This document shows, piece after piece, positions 8,695 to 17,507 of a stretch of DNA of 64,000 nt; positions within the stretch are counted from its first letter, which is position 1; each line of letters opens with the position of its first letter. The position numbers and the translations under genes are program-made. The notes below the pieces were generated by a model. That model did no database searches. It saw only the letters and a list, made by a program, of their open reading frames with translations, and was not told the origin of the DNA. The stretch comes from Acidobacteriota bacterium (GTDB lineage: Bacteria; Acidobacteriota; Terriglobia; Bryobacterales; Bryobacteraceae): the NCBI GenBank assembly GCA_018268715.1, contig JAFDVZ010000016.1, positions 124,001 to 188,000 of the forward strand, in the 5' to 3' direction.

Positions 8695-8955
8695 ATGGAT
8701 GTCAACGAAGTGGAAGCGGCGGTACGCGGATTGATTTCGGCCATGGAGAAGGACCGGGATAACGCCATCCAGCGCAGCCCGGTCTACCGGCGTGATTTCG
8801 ATAACGCCCTGGGCGCGGTCCACACCGCGCTCGATCACATCAAAAAGGGCAGGACGGACTCCCTGAAGAACCTTTGGAGCAAGAACGTAGCCTTGCGCGC
8901 GGTGGCACGCAACTACGACGACGAATTCGCGCGCATCACCAGCGCGATGCAGTAG
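8695..8955 (+). CDS. small helical protein, function unknown
   Basis: An 86-residue protein starting at ATG 8695, which has GGAGGA 9 bases upstream; the in-frame TTG at 8650 lacks such a site. It is predicted mostly alpha-helical and charged, with no signal peptide, membrane segment or cysteines (DVNEVEAAVRGLISAMEKD, then LGAVHTALDHIKKGR). I do not recognise the family. It stands alone between the divergent PIG-L gene and a terminator. Confidence 0.6.
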   Translation: MDVNEVEAAVRGLISAMEKDRDNAIQRSPVYRRDFDNALGAVHTALDHIKKGRTDSLKNLWSKNVALRAVARNYDDEFARITSAMQ

Positions 8956-9019
8956 CGCCGAGCGACGCGCCGCTGCTCCCCCGGGCGGCGTGTCCTCGGC
9001 TTTCCATTCAACAGACCGG

Positions 9020-9048
9020 AGGCGGCGGGAACCCTCGTCCCGCCGCCT
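9020..9048 (+). terminator. hairpin terminator between convergent genes
   Basis: AGGCGGCGGGA (9020-9030) pairs perfectly with TCCCGCCGCCT (9038-9048) around a 7-base loop, followed by TCCTCTTC. It lies between the small helical protein gene and the convergent SPOR gene and could end transcripts from either side. Confidence 0.65.
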
Positions 9049-9054
9049 TCCTCT

Positions 9055-9675
9055 TCAGAATTTCCGCAACAGCGCCGATTTTCCCCTGAATCCCGACGTG
9101 GTCAACTGTTCCCTTGCGTCGGCGATCTGCTGGGGACCCTCCAACGGACCCACCAACAGGCGGAACAGGCCCTTCGCGCCCGGCACGGTGACCGACGACA
9201 CGGACTTCTGCCGCAACCTCTGGTTCATCGCCTCAATCTCGCGGCGGCCGCCGGCGGCTACTTGCAGGTAGGCGCCCTTGAGTTCCTTCGGCTCCTCGGC
9301 GGTGGGCGTTTCGGCGGGAGGCGCTGTGTCCTTGGCCGTTTCGACGACGCTGGATGGCTTCTTGGGCTCCTGGGGCGCCTTCGTTTCCTTGGCCGAACGG
9401 ACAGGCGGCGCGGGCGTCTCTTCCGCCGCGGCGGCTTCCGCTGGCTTGGCGGCCGGGGGCGTCATTTCGGGGGCTGCGGGGACGACCATGGGGGGATCCG
9501 GCGGGTGCGGTTTGGCCGCGACGCTAGCGGCGCTGGCCAACGCCATGGGCGCCTTGGCGGTCACGTGGCCTGTCCAAAAGGACACGGTCACCAGCAGCAG
9601 GACAAGCAACAACACCCCCACAAGCTGGCGGCCGTTGAGCAGAACTTCATACACACCGTCTTCGTTTACCGGCAT
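9055..9675 (-). CDS. SPOR-domain membrane protein
   Basis: About 206 residues starting at ATG 9675 (MPVNEDGVYEVLLNGRQ). A single membrane helix (about residues 18-36, LVGVLLLVLLLVTVSFW) is followed by a long Ala/Pro/Glu-rich linker (about 45-130) and a C-terminal SPOR-like domain beginning at AYLQVAAGGRREIEAMNQRL and including FRLLVGPLEGPQQIADA. SPOR domains bind denuded glycan strands of peptidoglycan, often at the septum, so a cell-envelope or division role is likely. The frame stays open to GTG 9789, but the upstream part looks non-coding. The gene is monocistronic. Confidence 0.8.
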   Translation of the reverse strand: MPVNEDGVYEVLLNGRQLVGVLLLVLLLVTVSFWTGHVTAKAPMALASAASVAAKPHPPDPPMVVPAAPEMTPPAAKPAEAAAAEETPAPPVRSAKETKAPQEPKKPSSVVETAKDTAPPAETPTAEEPKELKGAYLQVAAGGRREIEAMNQRLRQKSVSSVTVPGAKGLFRLLVGPLEGPQQIADAREQLTTSGFRGKSALLRKF

Positions 9676-9829
9676 ATCGAAAACATAGTGGGCGCCTTTC
9701 CGGCATCGTCTCAGAAGACCCGCCGAGGGGACAGCGAAGGTGAGGAAAAAATCTACGCCACTGCGGAGAATATGCTCGATCTGGTACACCTTGAGATAGA
9801 GCGGTGCAGAAGGTAACCCGTCACCAAGT

Positions 9830-11197
9830 ATGGAATATCGGTTTCAGGACATCGAATTGCGGGTCGCCTCCAGAAGGTTCGAAAGCTGGGAACACTTCGA
9901 ACGCGAGACCCCCGAGTACTCGATCGGGTTGGAGGTTGTTGACGATATCCCCGGCCATCGCGGCCATCACGTCCATTTCGATCACCATTCGGGCGTAGTC
10001 CGCGAAGCCACGATGAGCGCCGCCATGCAGGCCTACATCGCCGTGCGGCAAGGGCGGTTGATGGAGCGTTGGCTGGCTCGCAAGCGCCCCGTGCCGGTGC
10101 ATGTCTGGAACGCGGACCAGGACGTGTGCCTGGCCGCCTTCGTGCTGGAGCATCATGACCTGGTGGAGCGCTCCGAAGGCACGCCCCTGCTGCGCTGGAT
10201 TGTCCAATACAACAATAAGATCGACGTCTGCGGCGGCCTGTATCCGGTGAACCTGGACGAGTTGGTGCAGAATCACTTCACCTGGGTGTTTGAGCCCTAC
10301 CGGCAGCAGCGCATGCGGGGCAAGGGGAAAAACGACGACGAACTGGTGACCAGCACCATCCGGGCGGTTTGCAGCCGCCTGCTGGACCTGCTGGAGGGAC
10401 GCGCCGGAACCGCGCCGATCACCGCGCAGCCGGACATCCTTTATAACTCGCCGTACAACTTCGTCATCGCCGACGAACACGGCGATCCGAACTCGCGGCT
10501 GGTGCTCGCCTCACAGGGGCACACCAATCTCATCAGCCATATCTGCACGCGCCCGACCGGACGCCACACCTACAGCCTGATCCGTGGGTCGCCGTTCGAC
10601 GAAGACGTCTTCCAGATCCCCAAGCTGATCGAGGCCTTTCAGGCCGCCGAGGACCAGCCGGACGCCCGGATCTGGGGCGGGTCGAACCTGGCCGCCGGGT
10701 CCGATAGCGAACTGGGCAGCTCCCTGCATTGGACCGAACTGCGTGACATCGCCGAGCCGATTGTGCGCGAAGCGGCCCTTACGGCCTCCATCGGCGTGCC
10801 GGTGCGCGCGCAGGCGCCCATTCACCCGGGCGTCCTGGTGGTGATGTCGCCGGAAGAACGCGACCCGTTGGAGCATTGCCTGAGGCGATGCGGTTTCGAA
10901 GTGTTCGTCGCGCCATCCTGCACGGAGGCGCGCAAGGTGCTGAACATGCAATACCAGGTGGGCGCGGTGTTCACCTCGCTGCGTCTGCCGGATGGGGGCT
11001 ACGGCACCCTGCTCGAGATGGCCCGGAAGCACGCCCATCCCCTTCCCCTGGTGGTTTGCCTGCCCAGGCTTGACGGCGGTTGGGTGGACATCCTGGAACA
11101 AGGCGCGTTCCAGGTGATCGAAGAGCCTTATCCCGAGGATCGGGTGCGATCCGTTTTGGAGCGCCTGTCGGAGATCGCGAGCCCCGCCGCTCGCTGA
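9830..11197 (+). CDS. DHH-like N-terminal region fused to a degenerate receiver domain
   Basis: A 455-residue soluble protein. The N-terminal ~300 residues are rich in metal-ligand-like motifs (GHRGHHVHFDHHSG near 43-56, NADQDVCLAAFVLEHHD near 94-110) reminiscent of DHH-family phosphoesterases, but I cannot confirm the fold. The C-terminal ~110 residues (from about PGVLVVMSPEER) have the order of a response-regulator receiver domain, with TSLRLPDGGYG where a phosphoacceptor segment (normally T-D-x-R-LPDG) should be. The Asp is Ser and the usual Lys-Pro near the end is Glu-Pro, so it should not be phosphorylated (inference). No histidine kinase is adjacent. Function unknown. ATG 9830 fits the start of the conserved-looking region. 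Confidence 0.65.
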   Translation: MEYRFQDIELRVASRRFESWEHFERETPEYSIGLEVVDDIPGHRGHHVHFDHHSGVVREATMSAAMQAYIAVRQGRLMERWLARKRPVPVHVWNADQDVCLAAFVLEHHDLVERSEGTPLLRWIVQYNNKIDVCGGLYPVNLDELVQNHFTWVFEPYRQQRMRGKGKNDDELVTSTIRAVCSRLLDLLEGRAGTAPITAQPDILYNSPYNFVIADEHGDPNSRLVLASQGHTNLISHICTRPTGRHTYSLIRGSPFDEDVFQIPKLIEAFQAAEDQPDARIWGGSNLAAGSDSELGSSLHWTELRDIAEPIVREAALTASIGVPVRAQAPIHPGVLVVMSPEERDPLEHCLRRCGFEVFVAPSCTEARKVLNMQYQVGAVFTSLRLPDGGYGTLLEMARKHAHPLPLVVCLPRLDGGWVDILEQGAFQVIEEPYPEDRVRSVLERLSEIASPAAR

Positions 11198-11203
11198 GGT
11201 CCG

Positions 11204-11641
11204 CTACCGGGCCGACGGGACAGCGTGCAGCCGCAGCACCCGGCGGAATGAGATGGCCATCGCCACGCCGACCAGGACGCCGGTAGTGTTGGCCACCATG
11301 TCGCCTAACTCAAAACTGCGCCCCGGAATCAGCCGTTGCGCGAACTCGAGGCAGATCCCCATCGGAATCATGCTGGCCGCCAGCGCGAGCCCCAAACCGA
11401 GGAACTCGAGCAATGTCACCGGGATGAGGGCCAATACGCAGTAGCCCGCTCCATGCACCAGCTTGTCGTTCAAGTGCAGGCGATCGTATTGCAGCTTATG
11501 CAACGTCCCGGAGGGGAGCAATGACCCGCATACGACGGTCATCACCGCGAGACCCCAAAGGATCAATGAAGTCCGCGAGCCGGGTAGCCGAACGGTCAAG
11601 CCGCAGAGCCTGAACGACACAGCGTTACTGCCCGATGCCAT
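11204..11641 (-). CDS. VanZ family membrane protein
   Basis: 145 residues, start ATG 11641 with GGAGG five bases upstream; the in-frame GTG 11653 is an alternative. Four predicted membrane helices. Conserved VanZ-like signatures are NDKLVHGAGYCVLALIP and LEFAQRLIPGRSFELGDMVANTTG, where the acidic/Asn residues after the amphipathic loop are typical. VanZ-like proteins are linked to teicoplanin resistance or cell-envelope/exosortase contexts, but most are uncharacterised. It is convergent with the preceding gene, only six bases away. Confidence 0.88.
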   Translation of the reverse strand: MASGSNAVSFRLCGLTVRLPGSRTSLILWGLAVMTVVCGSLLPSGTLHKLQYDRLHLNDKLVHGAGYCVLALIPVTLLEFLGLGLALAASMIPMGICLEFAQRLIPGRSFELGDMVANTTGVLVGVAMAISFRRVLRLHAVPSAR

Positions 11642-11801
11642 TAACTCCTCCACCGTGAGATAGATTGCGGTATAACTCGCGGCGTGTCAGCCGCCTTACA
11701 GCGAGTATCCTGGTTGGCCCGTCGCAGAATGCTCACTTCTAATTCTAACATCCGGGGCAAGCCCCCCTGTTCGACGATGGGCGAATAGACTATAGGTGAT
11801 T

Positions 11802-14426
11802 ATGAAGACCGCTCTTATTGTCTGCGCCATCGGCGCCTGCGCGATTTCCGCGGCCGGCGTGGCGCCATACGCGCTGGAATGCGAGGCGCTACGCAACCCG
11901 GTCGGGGTGGGCGCCGCTCGCCCGCGCCTTAGTTGGAAGCTGAAGTCCGGGCAGGAGGGGCAGCGGCAGTCCGCCTACCAGGTGCTGGCCGCGAGCAGTC
12001 GCGAGTCGCTGGCGGCCGGCAAGGGCGACCTGTGGGACAGCGGCCGCGTCGATTCGCCGGAGACGCTGTGGATCCCCTTTGGCGGAGCGGCGCTCCATTC
12101 CTTTGAGCGCGTGTGGTGGAAGGTGCGGGCCTGGGACGCGGCGGGCCAGGCGGGCGGTTGGAGCGACGCCGCCCAGTTCACCATGGGGTTGGCCAATCCG
12201 GCGGAGGCGAAGGGCGGGTGGATCTCGTCGCCCGACCACAGCCTGCGTTCCGGTCCGCTGCCTCTGTTCCGCAAGGAGTTCACACTGACCAAGCCCTTGC
12301 GGCGGGCCACTATCGTGGTGTCGGGGGTGGGATTTCACGAACTCCACGTCAACGGCGTCCGCATCGGCGATCATGTGCTTGCGCCGGCCTGGTCCAACTA
12401 TCGAGCCACGGTCTACTATGAGACGTTCGACGTCACCAGCGCGCTGCGGATGGGGCCGAACGTGGTGGGAGTCCTGCTCGGCAACGGATTCTATAACGTC
12501 GCCGGCGGACGCTATGTGAAGTATTCGGGCTCCTTCGGACATCCGCGGCTGCTGGTGCAACTGCGCCTGGAGTACGCGGATTCGACTTCGGCCGACATCG
12601 TCACGGATCGCACCTGGAAGACCCACGACGGCCCCATCACGTTCTCCTGCATCTACGGAGGGGAGGACTACGACGCCCGCCGGGAAATGAGCGGATGGGA
12701 CGCGCCGGGCTTTGACGATGGCGCATGGGACGCGGCGTCGACCAACGAGGCCCCGGGCGGCGCGCTTCGGGCGCAGACGAGTCCGCCGGTGCGGGTGCAG
12801 CATGAGTACTCGCCCGTGAAGGTGACTCAGCCGAAGCCGGGAACCTATGTCTACGACCTGGGACAGAACTTCTCCGGCTGGCCGGCTATCTCCGTGACGG
12901 GTCCCGCGGGGGCGCGAGTCAAGATGACTCCCGGCGAGTTGCTGGATGAGTCGGGGCTGGTGAGTCAGCGCTCATCCGGCGGACCGACTTATTTCAGCTA
13001 TGTTCTCAAGGGGCAGGGCCGGGAGCGGTGGGCGCCGCGGTTTTCCTACTATGGGTTCCGCTATGTGCAGGTGGAGGGCGCCGCGCCCGAAGGCGCCGCC
13101 GGCGGGGGCCCGGCCGTTCTTCATTCGCTGACCGGCCAGTTCATACACCTGGACGCGCCGCGCATTGGACGCTTCGAATCGTCGAGCGATTTGCTGAATC
13201 GCATCCACGCACTGATTGACGCCGCCGTTCGATCGAACCTGCAACATGTATTGACCGATTGCCCGCATCGCGAGAAACTCGGCTGGCTGGAACAGGCCCA
13301 TCTCATGGGGCCGTCGCTGGTGTATAACTGGGACCTGCGCACATTTCTGCCGAAGATCGCGCGAGACATGCGCGAGGCGCAGACGGTGGATGGCCTGGTG
13401 CCGGATATCGCGCCCGAATATGTCGTGTTCGGGCGGGGCTTCCGCGACTCGCCGGAATGGGGCAGCGCCGCCGCCCTGGTCCCGCGCATGGCTTTCGACT
13501 GGTATGGCGACCGGCAGACCTTGCAGGACGCTTATCCCATGATGAAGTCATACGTGAGTTACCTGGGCGCGCGCGCCGGCGATGGGATTCTGAATTACGG
13601 ACTGGGCGACTGGTATGACATCGGACCGGGCGCGCCGGGATTTTCCCAACTCACGCCCATGGGGTTGACCGCGACCGCGTTCTATCTCGAAGACCTGCGC
13701 GAAGCAGGCCGCGCCGCCGCGTTGCTGGGTCTCGGCGGGGAACGGGCCGCCTTCGACGCGCGCTTTACGGAGATGCTGGGGCGCTTTCAGAAGGCTTTCT
13801 ATCGGGATGGATCCTACGCGGGCGGGAGCCAGACCGCGCTGGCCATGCCGCTGGCGATGAATCTCGCGCCGGCGGAGTCGCGGGCGGCGCTGGCCGGCCG
13901 GCTGGTGGACGCCATCCGCTCGCGCGATAACCATACCAGCGCGGGGGACATCGGCTATCGCTACGTTATTCAGGCGCTGCTCGAGGCGGGCCGCAACGAT
14001 GTTATCTTCGACCTGGCGAGTCAGCCCACCAAGCCGAGTTACGCGGGCCAGTTAGCGGCGGGCGCCACTTCGTTGACTGAGGCCTGGGACGCCAATCCGA
14101 ACAGCTCGCAGAATCACCTGATGCTGGGGCATATCGAGCAGTGGTTCTACGCCGGACTGGCGGGGATTCGCCCCGTTGCTGACTCGCCGGGACTCACGAA
14201 GATCCGGATCTGGCCCGCGCCGGTGGGCGATGTCAGGTGGGTGAAGGCGTCCTGGGACAGCGTGCGCGGTCCGGTGAACGTGGACTGGCGCATCTCGGGA
14301 GGCCGGTTCCACTTATCGGTCGATATTCCGCCCGGAATGACGGCGGACGTCCGTCTGCCGGGCCAGGCGGCGGCGACCAAGGGCTCCGGCCACTACGAAC
14401 TGGAGTGCGCCGCTCCGGGGAGTTAG
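11802..14426 (+). CDS. secreted alpha-L-rhamnosidase, GH78
   Basis: An 874-residue exported glycosidase that should remove terminal alpha-L-rhamnose from plant or microbial glycans by inversion. A signal peptide (MKTALIVCAIGACAISAAG) is followed by the family N-terminal beta domains (LECEALRNPVGVGAARPRLSW; VWWKVRAWDAAGQAGGWS), the jelly-roll part (FRKEFTLTKPLRRATIVVSG, GFHELHVNGVRIGDHVLAP) and the (alpha/alpha)6 catalytic domain. The latter contains the hallmark DCPHREKLGWLEQAHLMG and GDWYDIGPG. Full length for the family. ATG 11802 is chosen over GTG 11796 because the signal peptide begins there. It is monocistronic, convergent with the next gene after five bases. Confidence 0.95.
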   Translation: MKTALIVCAIGACAISAAGVAPYALECEALRNPVGVGAARPRLSWKLKSGQEGQRQSAYQVLAASSRESLAAGKGDLWDSGRVDSPETLWIPFGGAALHSFERVWWKVRAWDAAGQAGGWSDAAQFTMGLANPAEAKGGWISSPDHSLRSGPLPLFRKEFTLTKPLRRATIVVSGVGFHELHVNGVRIGDHVLAPAWSNYRATVYYETFDVTSALRMGPNVVGVLLGNGFYNVAGGRYVKYSGSFGHPRLLVQLRLEYADSTSADIVTDRTWKTHDGPITFSCIYGGEDYDARREMSGWDAPGFDDGAWDAASTNEAPGGALRAQTSPPVRVQHEYSPVKVTQPKPGTYVYDLGQNFSGWPAISVTGPAGARVKMTPGELLDESGLVSQRSSGGPTYFSYVLKGQGRERWAPRFSYYGFRYVQVEGAAPEGAAGGGPAVLHSLTGQFIHLDAPRIGRFESSSDLLNRIHALIDAAVRSNLQHVLTDCPHREKLGWLEQAHLMGPSLVYNWDLRTFLPKIARDMREAQTVDGLVPDIAPEYVVFGRGFRDSPEWGSAAALVPRMAFDWYGDRQTLQDAYPMMKSYVSYLGARAGDGILNYGLGDWYDIGPGAPGFSQLTPMGLTATAFYLEDLREAGRAAALLGLGGERAAFDARFTEMLGRFQKAFYRDGSYAGGSQTALAMPLAMNLAPAESRAALAGRLVDAIRSRDNHTSAGDIGYRYVIQALLEAGRNDVIFDLASQPTKPSYAGQLAAGATSLTEAWDANPNSSQNHLMLGHIEQWFYAGLAGIRPVADSPGLTKIRIWPAPVGDVRWVKASWDSVRGPVNVDWRISGGRFHLSVDIPPGMTADVRLPGQAAATKGSGHYELECAAPGS

Positions 14427-14431
14427 GCGAC

Positions 14432-15175
14432 TTACTTGGCCATCAGTTTCTTGATTTCGGCCGGAGGTTCGAAACGGTCCTTCGGGATGTCCTGATTCGC
14501 CTTGAGGGCGATCATGGTCAGCGACACCTGATTGCCCATGACGTTCTGCACGACTTTGGTGGGATAGAGGATTCCTTCAAAGCTCTTGTAGTCGGAGGTG
14601 GAGGCTTGCACGCTGATTTCGCCCATCGGACTGACCATGGTCCGCTCCGTCTTGAGTATCAGGCCCGTCTTGCGGCTGAGGAAGTCATACTGGGGCTTGC
14701 CGCCGGCGAGCGGAGTCATCATGATTTTGTAGCAATCCTCGCCGTTGACGGTCTCCACACCCACCGTTTCGGCTTGGTAGAGCTTCCGCCACAGCAGAGG
14801 GGCGTTGAAGTAAGAATCGCGGACCGCGTCGTCGTTTTCCGCGCCTGATTTCACGCGCGGTCCCATGATGGCCGTGTTTTCCCACGCCTGCCCGTGGTAG
14901 ACGCCCTCCTCCATCTTCCCGACGCCTTCCAGTTCGCCGGTGCTGATGGAGTTGTTGGATGAGTCGGTGTAACGGGTGAGCGTTCCCTTGATCCCGCGTC
15001 CGACGATCTCCATTTGAATCGTCATGACTTCGCTGCGGCGTTTCTCATAGGCCGCCTTGCCGCCGGTCACCTCGACGTACTTGTCCAGCAGGGTCTCGGC
15101 CTTCGGCAAGGCCTGGTCGGCGGCCCAGGCCGGGAGCAGGCACAGGGCAGGGAGCAGCAACATTCTGCGATTCAT
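14432..15175 (-). CDS. exported LolA-like/outer-membrane lipoprotein-sorting-like protein
   Basis: 247 residues with a signal peptide (MNRRMLLLPALCLLPAWA). The mature part (AETLLDKYVEVTGGKAAYEK..., later DYKSFEGILYPTKVVQNVMG) resembles the LolA/LppX-like beta-barrel half-shell proteins annotated as outer-membrane lipoprotein-sorting proteins, common in Acidobacteria. Its ATG overlaps the TGA of the upstream S41 peptidase gene (ATGA), with GGAAAG before it, so the two are translationally coupled. This suggests a joint periplasmic role. Family assignment is moderate; a hydrophobic-ligand carrier is an inference. Confidence 0.7.
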   Translation of the reverse strand: MNRRMLLLPALCLLPAWAADQALPKAETLLDKYVEVTGGKAAYEKRRSEVMTIQMEIVGRGIKGTLTRYTDSSNNSISTGELEGVGKMEEGVYHGQAWENTAIMGPRVKSGAENDDAVRDSYFNAPLLWRKLYQAETVGVETVNGEDCYKIMMTPLAGGKPQYDFLSRKTGLILKTERTMVSPMGEISVQASTSDYKSFEGILYPTKVVQNVMGNQVSLTMIALKANQDIPKDRFEPPAEIKKLMAK

Positions 15176-16461
15176 TGGTTCTTTCCTTTGCGAATCCAGG
15201 CGAGCGCGGCGTCGAGCGCGGGGTCCTGGCCGGCAAGCAGCGCCTTGCGGGTCCAACGGGCGGGCTGGTCGGGAGTCACGCCCTTGCCCTCCAGGCGGTC
15301 GCCGCCCTCGGAGATGTAGTCGGCGATGGCGTACTGGAAGCCGTCGTTATTGGGCAGTTGTTCGAAGACCGATGGCAGCGCGGCGCCGGCCGTGGGGGCG
15401 CCGAAGATCCTGGCCCGGCCGATGTCCTTGAGCCCGCCGGCCAGGATCTCGGAGGTGGAGGCGGTCAGCCCGTCCACCAGGATCGCCAGCGGACCTCGGA
15501 ACGTGCGGGAGCGCGGGAAGATGGCGAATTTCACGTCCTGGCCCTTCATCCGCATGGCGCCCAGGCGCACACCCTGCCGGTCGACGAACCAGCCGGCGAA
15601 ACCCATCGCCATGCCGCCGATGCCGCCCGGATTCCCGCGCAGGTCGATGATGAATCCGTCGCACTCCGAGCACTCCTCCACCGCGTTGGCGAATAGCGTC
15701 GACAGGCGCGCGGGATCGAGGAACAGGTTGAAGCGCACGTAGCCGCTGTTTTCCACCTTGCGGGACTCGAACCATACGTGCTGCGCCGGCATGAAGCCGA
15801 TCTTGCTCGCTTCGCCGCGCGGCATTCCGATTTCGAGATCCATCTTTACGGGGCGATTGGAGGCGTCGAGGAACTCCACGGGAACCTTGCTTCCTGGAGC
15901 GCCGCCGATCTTCGCCATTACCGCCCGGGTCATCGCCAGTTCCTTGTGCGTCGAATCGGGCAGCGCCGCGTCCAGCTTACGGATGGCTTCCCGGATGCCG
16001 GCGCCGTCGGCCTTCACGAGCACCCAGCCGGGCCGCACGCCCGCCAGTTGCGCGGGGGAACCGGCGTCCACCGAAACCACCAGCGCCTGGCCGTCCACCA
16101 GGCGGAGGTCCAGGCCCGGGGATCCGCCGTCGCCGCGACGTCCGGGCCCGTTGCCTAACTCGTCGTACAGGTCGGCCGCCACGATGTTGAAGTGGGTGAG
16201 TTTCAGACGGGCGATCATGTCACGCATCACCGCCCGCGCGTCCTCCATGGTTCGGGCGGAGGCGGCCTTGGGTTTCAACTCGTCGTGAACGGCCTGCCAG
16301 TCCAGGCCTTCGGGCATCGGCGCCCACATGTTCTCGCGGATTTTGGACCAGGCGTATTCAAACGAGTCGGCGTTCTTTTTCCGCTGTTCGGGAGTCAACT
16401 CCGCCGCGCCAGAAGCCAGTGCGAAGACGATGGCGGCCGCCAGGACTCGATGAAACGACAT
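15172..16461 (-). CDS. S41 family carboxy-terminal-processing peptidase
   Basis: 429 residues, start ATG 16461 giving a signal peptide (MSFHRVLAAAIVFALASGAA). A helical N-terminal part is followed by a PDZ-like domain (LDLRLVDGQALVVSVDAGSPAQLAGVRPGWVLVKADG, roughly 110-150) and the tail-specific protease core. In the core, DGFIIDLRGNPGG forms the strand before the active site and VDGLTASTSEILAGGL carries the nucleophile serine (Ser335 or Ser337). It is likely a periplasmic endopeptidase. The first gene of a two-gene unit with the LolA-like protein (4-base overlap), divergent from the VWA gene. Confidence 0.9.
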   Translation of the reverse strand: MSFHRVLAAAIVFALASGAAELTPEQRKKNADSFEYAWSKIRENMWAPMPEGLDWQAVHDELKPKAASARTMEDARAVMRDMIARLKLTHFNIVAADLYDELGNGPGRRGDGGSPGLDLRLVDGQALVVSVDAGSPAQLAGVRPGWVLVKADGAGIREAIRKLDAALPDSTHKELAMTRAVMAKIGGAPGSKVPVEFLDASNRPVKMDLEIGMPRGEASKIGFMPAQHVWFESRKVENSGYVRFNLFLDPARLSTLFANAVEECSECDGFIIDLRGNPGGIGGMAMGFAGWFVDRQGVRLGAMRMKGQDVKFAIFPRSRTFRGPLAILVDGLTASTSEILAGGLKDIGRARIFGAPTAGAALPSVFEQLPNNDGFQYAIADYISEGGDRLEGKGVTPDQPARWTRKALLAGQDPALDAALAWIRKGKNQ

Positions 16462-16518
16462 GCGTTGGACCCAGTATAGCGGGCCCTGCCGTAGTACCCT
16501 ATCAACTGAGGTCACGGC

Positions 16519-17463
16519 GTGAGGCTGGGTTTCGGGCTGTTGGCGATCGTGTGCGGCGTGCTCCTGGCGCAACCGGCGCAGATCGAGCCTCGCCGCCGGA
16601 CGCCTGCCCCGGCTCGCGACGAGGGCCGCGACGCTCCCAACCTCCGCATCGATACGACTCTGGTGCTGGTGCCGGTCACCGTCAGCGATCCGCTGAACCG
16701 CCCCGTGGTGGGGCTCGAGAAGGAGAACTTCCGGCTGTTCGAGGATCGGGTGGAGCGCCCTATCCTTAACTTCTCGATGGAGGACGAACCGACCGCTGTC
16801 GGACTGATCTTCGATACGTCGGGCAGCATGGGGGAGAAGTTGAAGCGGTCGCGGTTGGCGGCGGTGGAGTTCTTCAAGACGGCGAATCCCGAGGATGAGT
16901 TCTTCCTGGTGGAGTTCGATAGCCGGCCGAGGCTGGTGGTTCCGCTAACCCACGACACGACCAAGATCGAGTCGGAACTGCTGTTTTCGCGATCGAAGGG
17001 CTCCACCGCGCTGATGGACGCGATCTATCTCGGCCTGCACGAGATGCGGAAGTCGCGCAAGAGCAAGAAGGCGCTGCTGGTGATCTCAGACGGAGGGGAC
17101 AACAGCAGCCGTTATACGGTCTCGGAACTGAACCACCTGGTGCGGGAAAGCGACGTGCTGATCTACGGAATCGGAGTGTTCGGCGGGGCCGGCACGCCGG
17201 AGGAGCAAAGCGGCCCATGGCTGCTGAACCGCATCGCGGAGGAGACCGGCGGCCGGCTGTTCATCGCGAACGCGGGCGAGTTGCCGGACATCGCCAAGAA
17301 GATCGGCATCGACCTTCGCAACCGGTACGTGCTTGGCTATACGCCCACGGGGGTGGAGCGCGACGGTAAGTATCACCACATCCGCGTGCAGGTGATCGCA
17401 CCGCGCGGCATGCCGAAATTGACCGCCCATTGGCGCACCGGATACTACGCGCCACTGCGGTGA
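16519..17463 (+). CDS. secreted VWFA-related acidobacterial protein
   Basis: 314 residues starting at GTG 16519. A signal peptide (MRLGFGLLAIVCGVLLAQPA) is followed by a beta-strand introductory segment (TLVLVPVTVSDPLNRPVVGLEKENFRLFEDRVE) and a von Willebrand A domain with an intact MIDAS (DTSGSMG, 99-105; later LVISDGGDNSS). This layout is the VWFA-related domain family recognised in Acidobacteria (TIGR03436-like). It should bind a divalent metal and a protein or glycan partner outside the cytoplasm. It ends 44 bases before the wHTH/ATPase/nuclease-FtsK genes, but its export signal makes a shared function uncertain. Confidence 0.88.
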   Translation: MRLGFGLLAIVCGVLLAQPAQIEPRRRTPAPARDEGRDAPNLRIDTTLVLVPVTVSDPLNRPVVGLEKENFRLFEDRVERPILNFSMEDEPTAVGLIFDTSGSMGEKLKRSRLAAVEFFKTANPEDEFFLVEFDSRPRLVVPLTHDTTKIESELLFSRSKGSTALMDAIYLGLHEMRKSRKSKKALLVISDGGDNSSRYTVSELNHLVRESDVLIYGIGVFGGAGTPEEQSGPWLLNRIAEETGGRLFIANAGELPDIAKKIGIDLRNRYVLGYTPTGVERDGKYHHIRVQVIAPRGMPKLTAHWRTGYYAPLR

Positions 17464-17507
17464 AGTGGCGGCCGGCGACTCGGGTCGGGATACAATCAGG
17501 GTTCGGA

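Noticed and set aside
16519..17463. The VWA protein as a fourth member of the nuclease-translocase system
   Set aside because: It has a signal peptide and belongs to a common secreted acidobacterial family, so a cytoplasmic DNA-related role is unlikely despite the 44-base gap.
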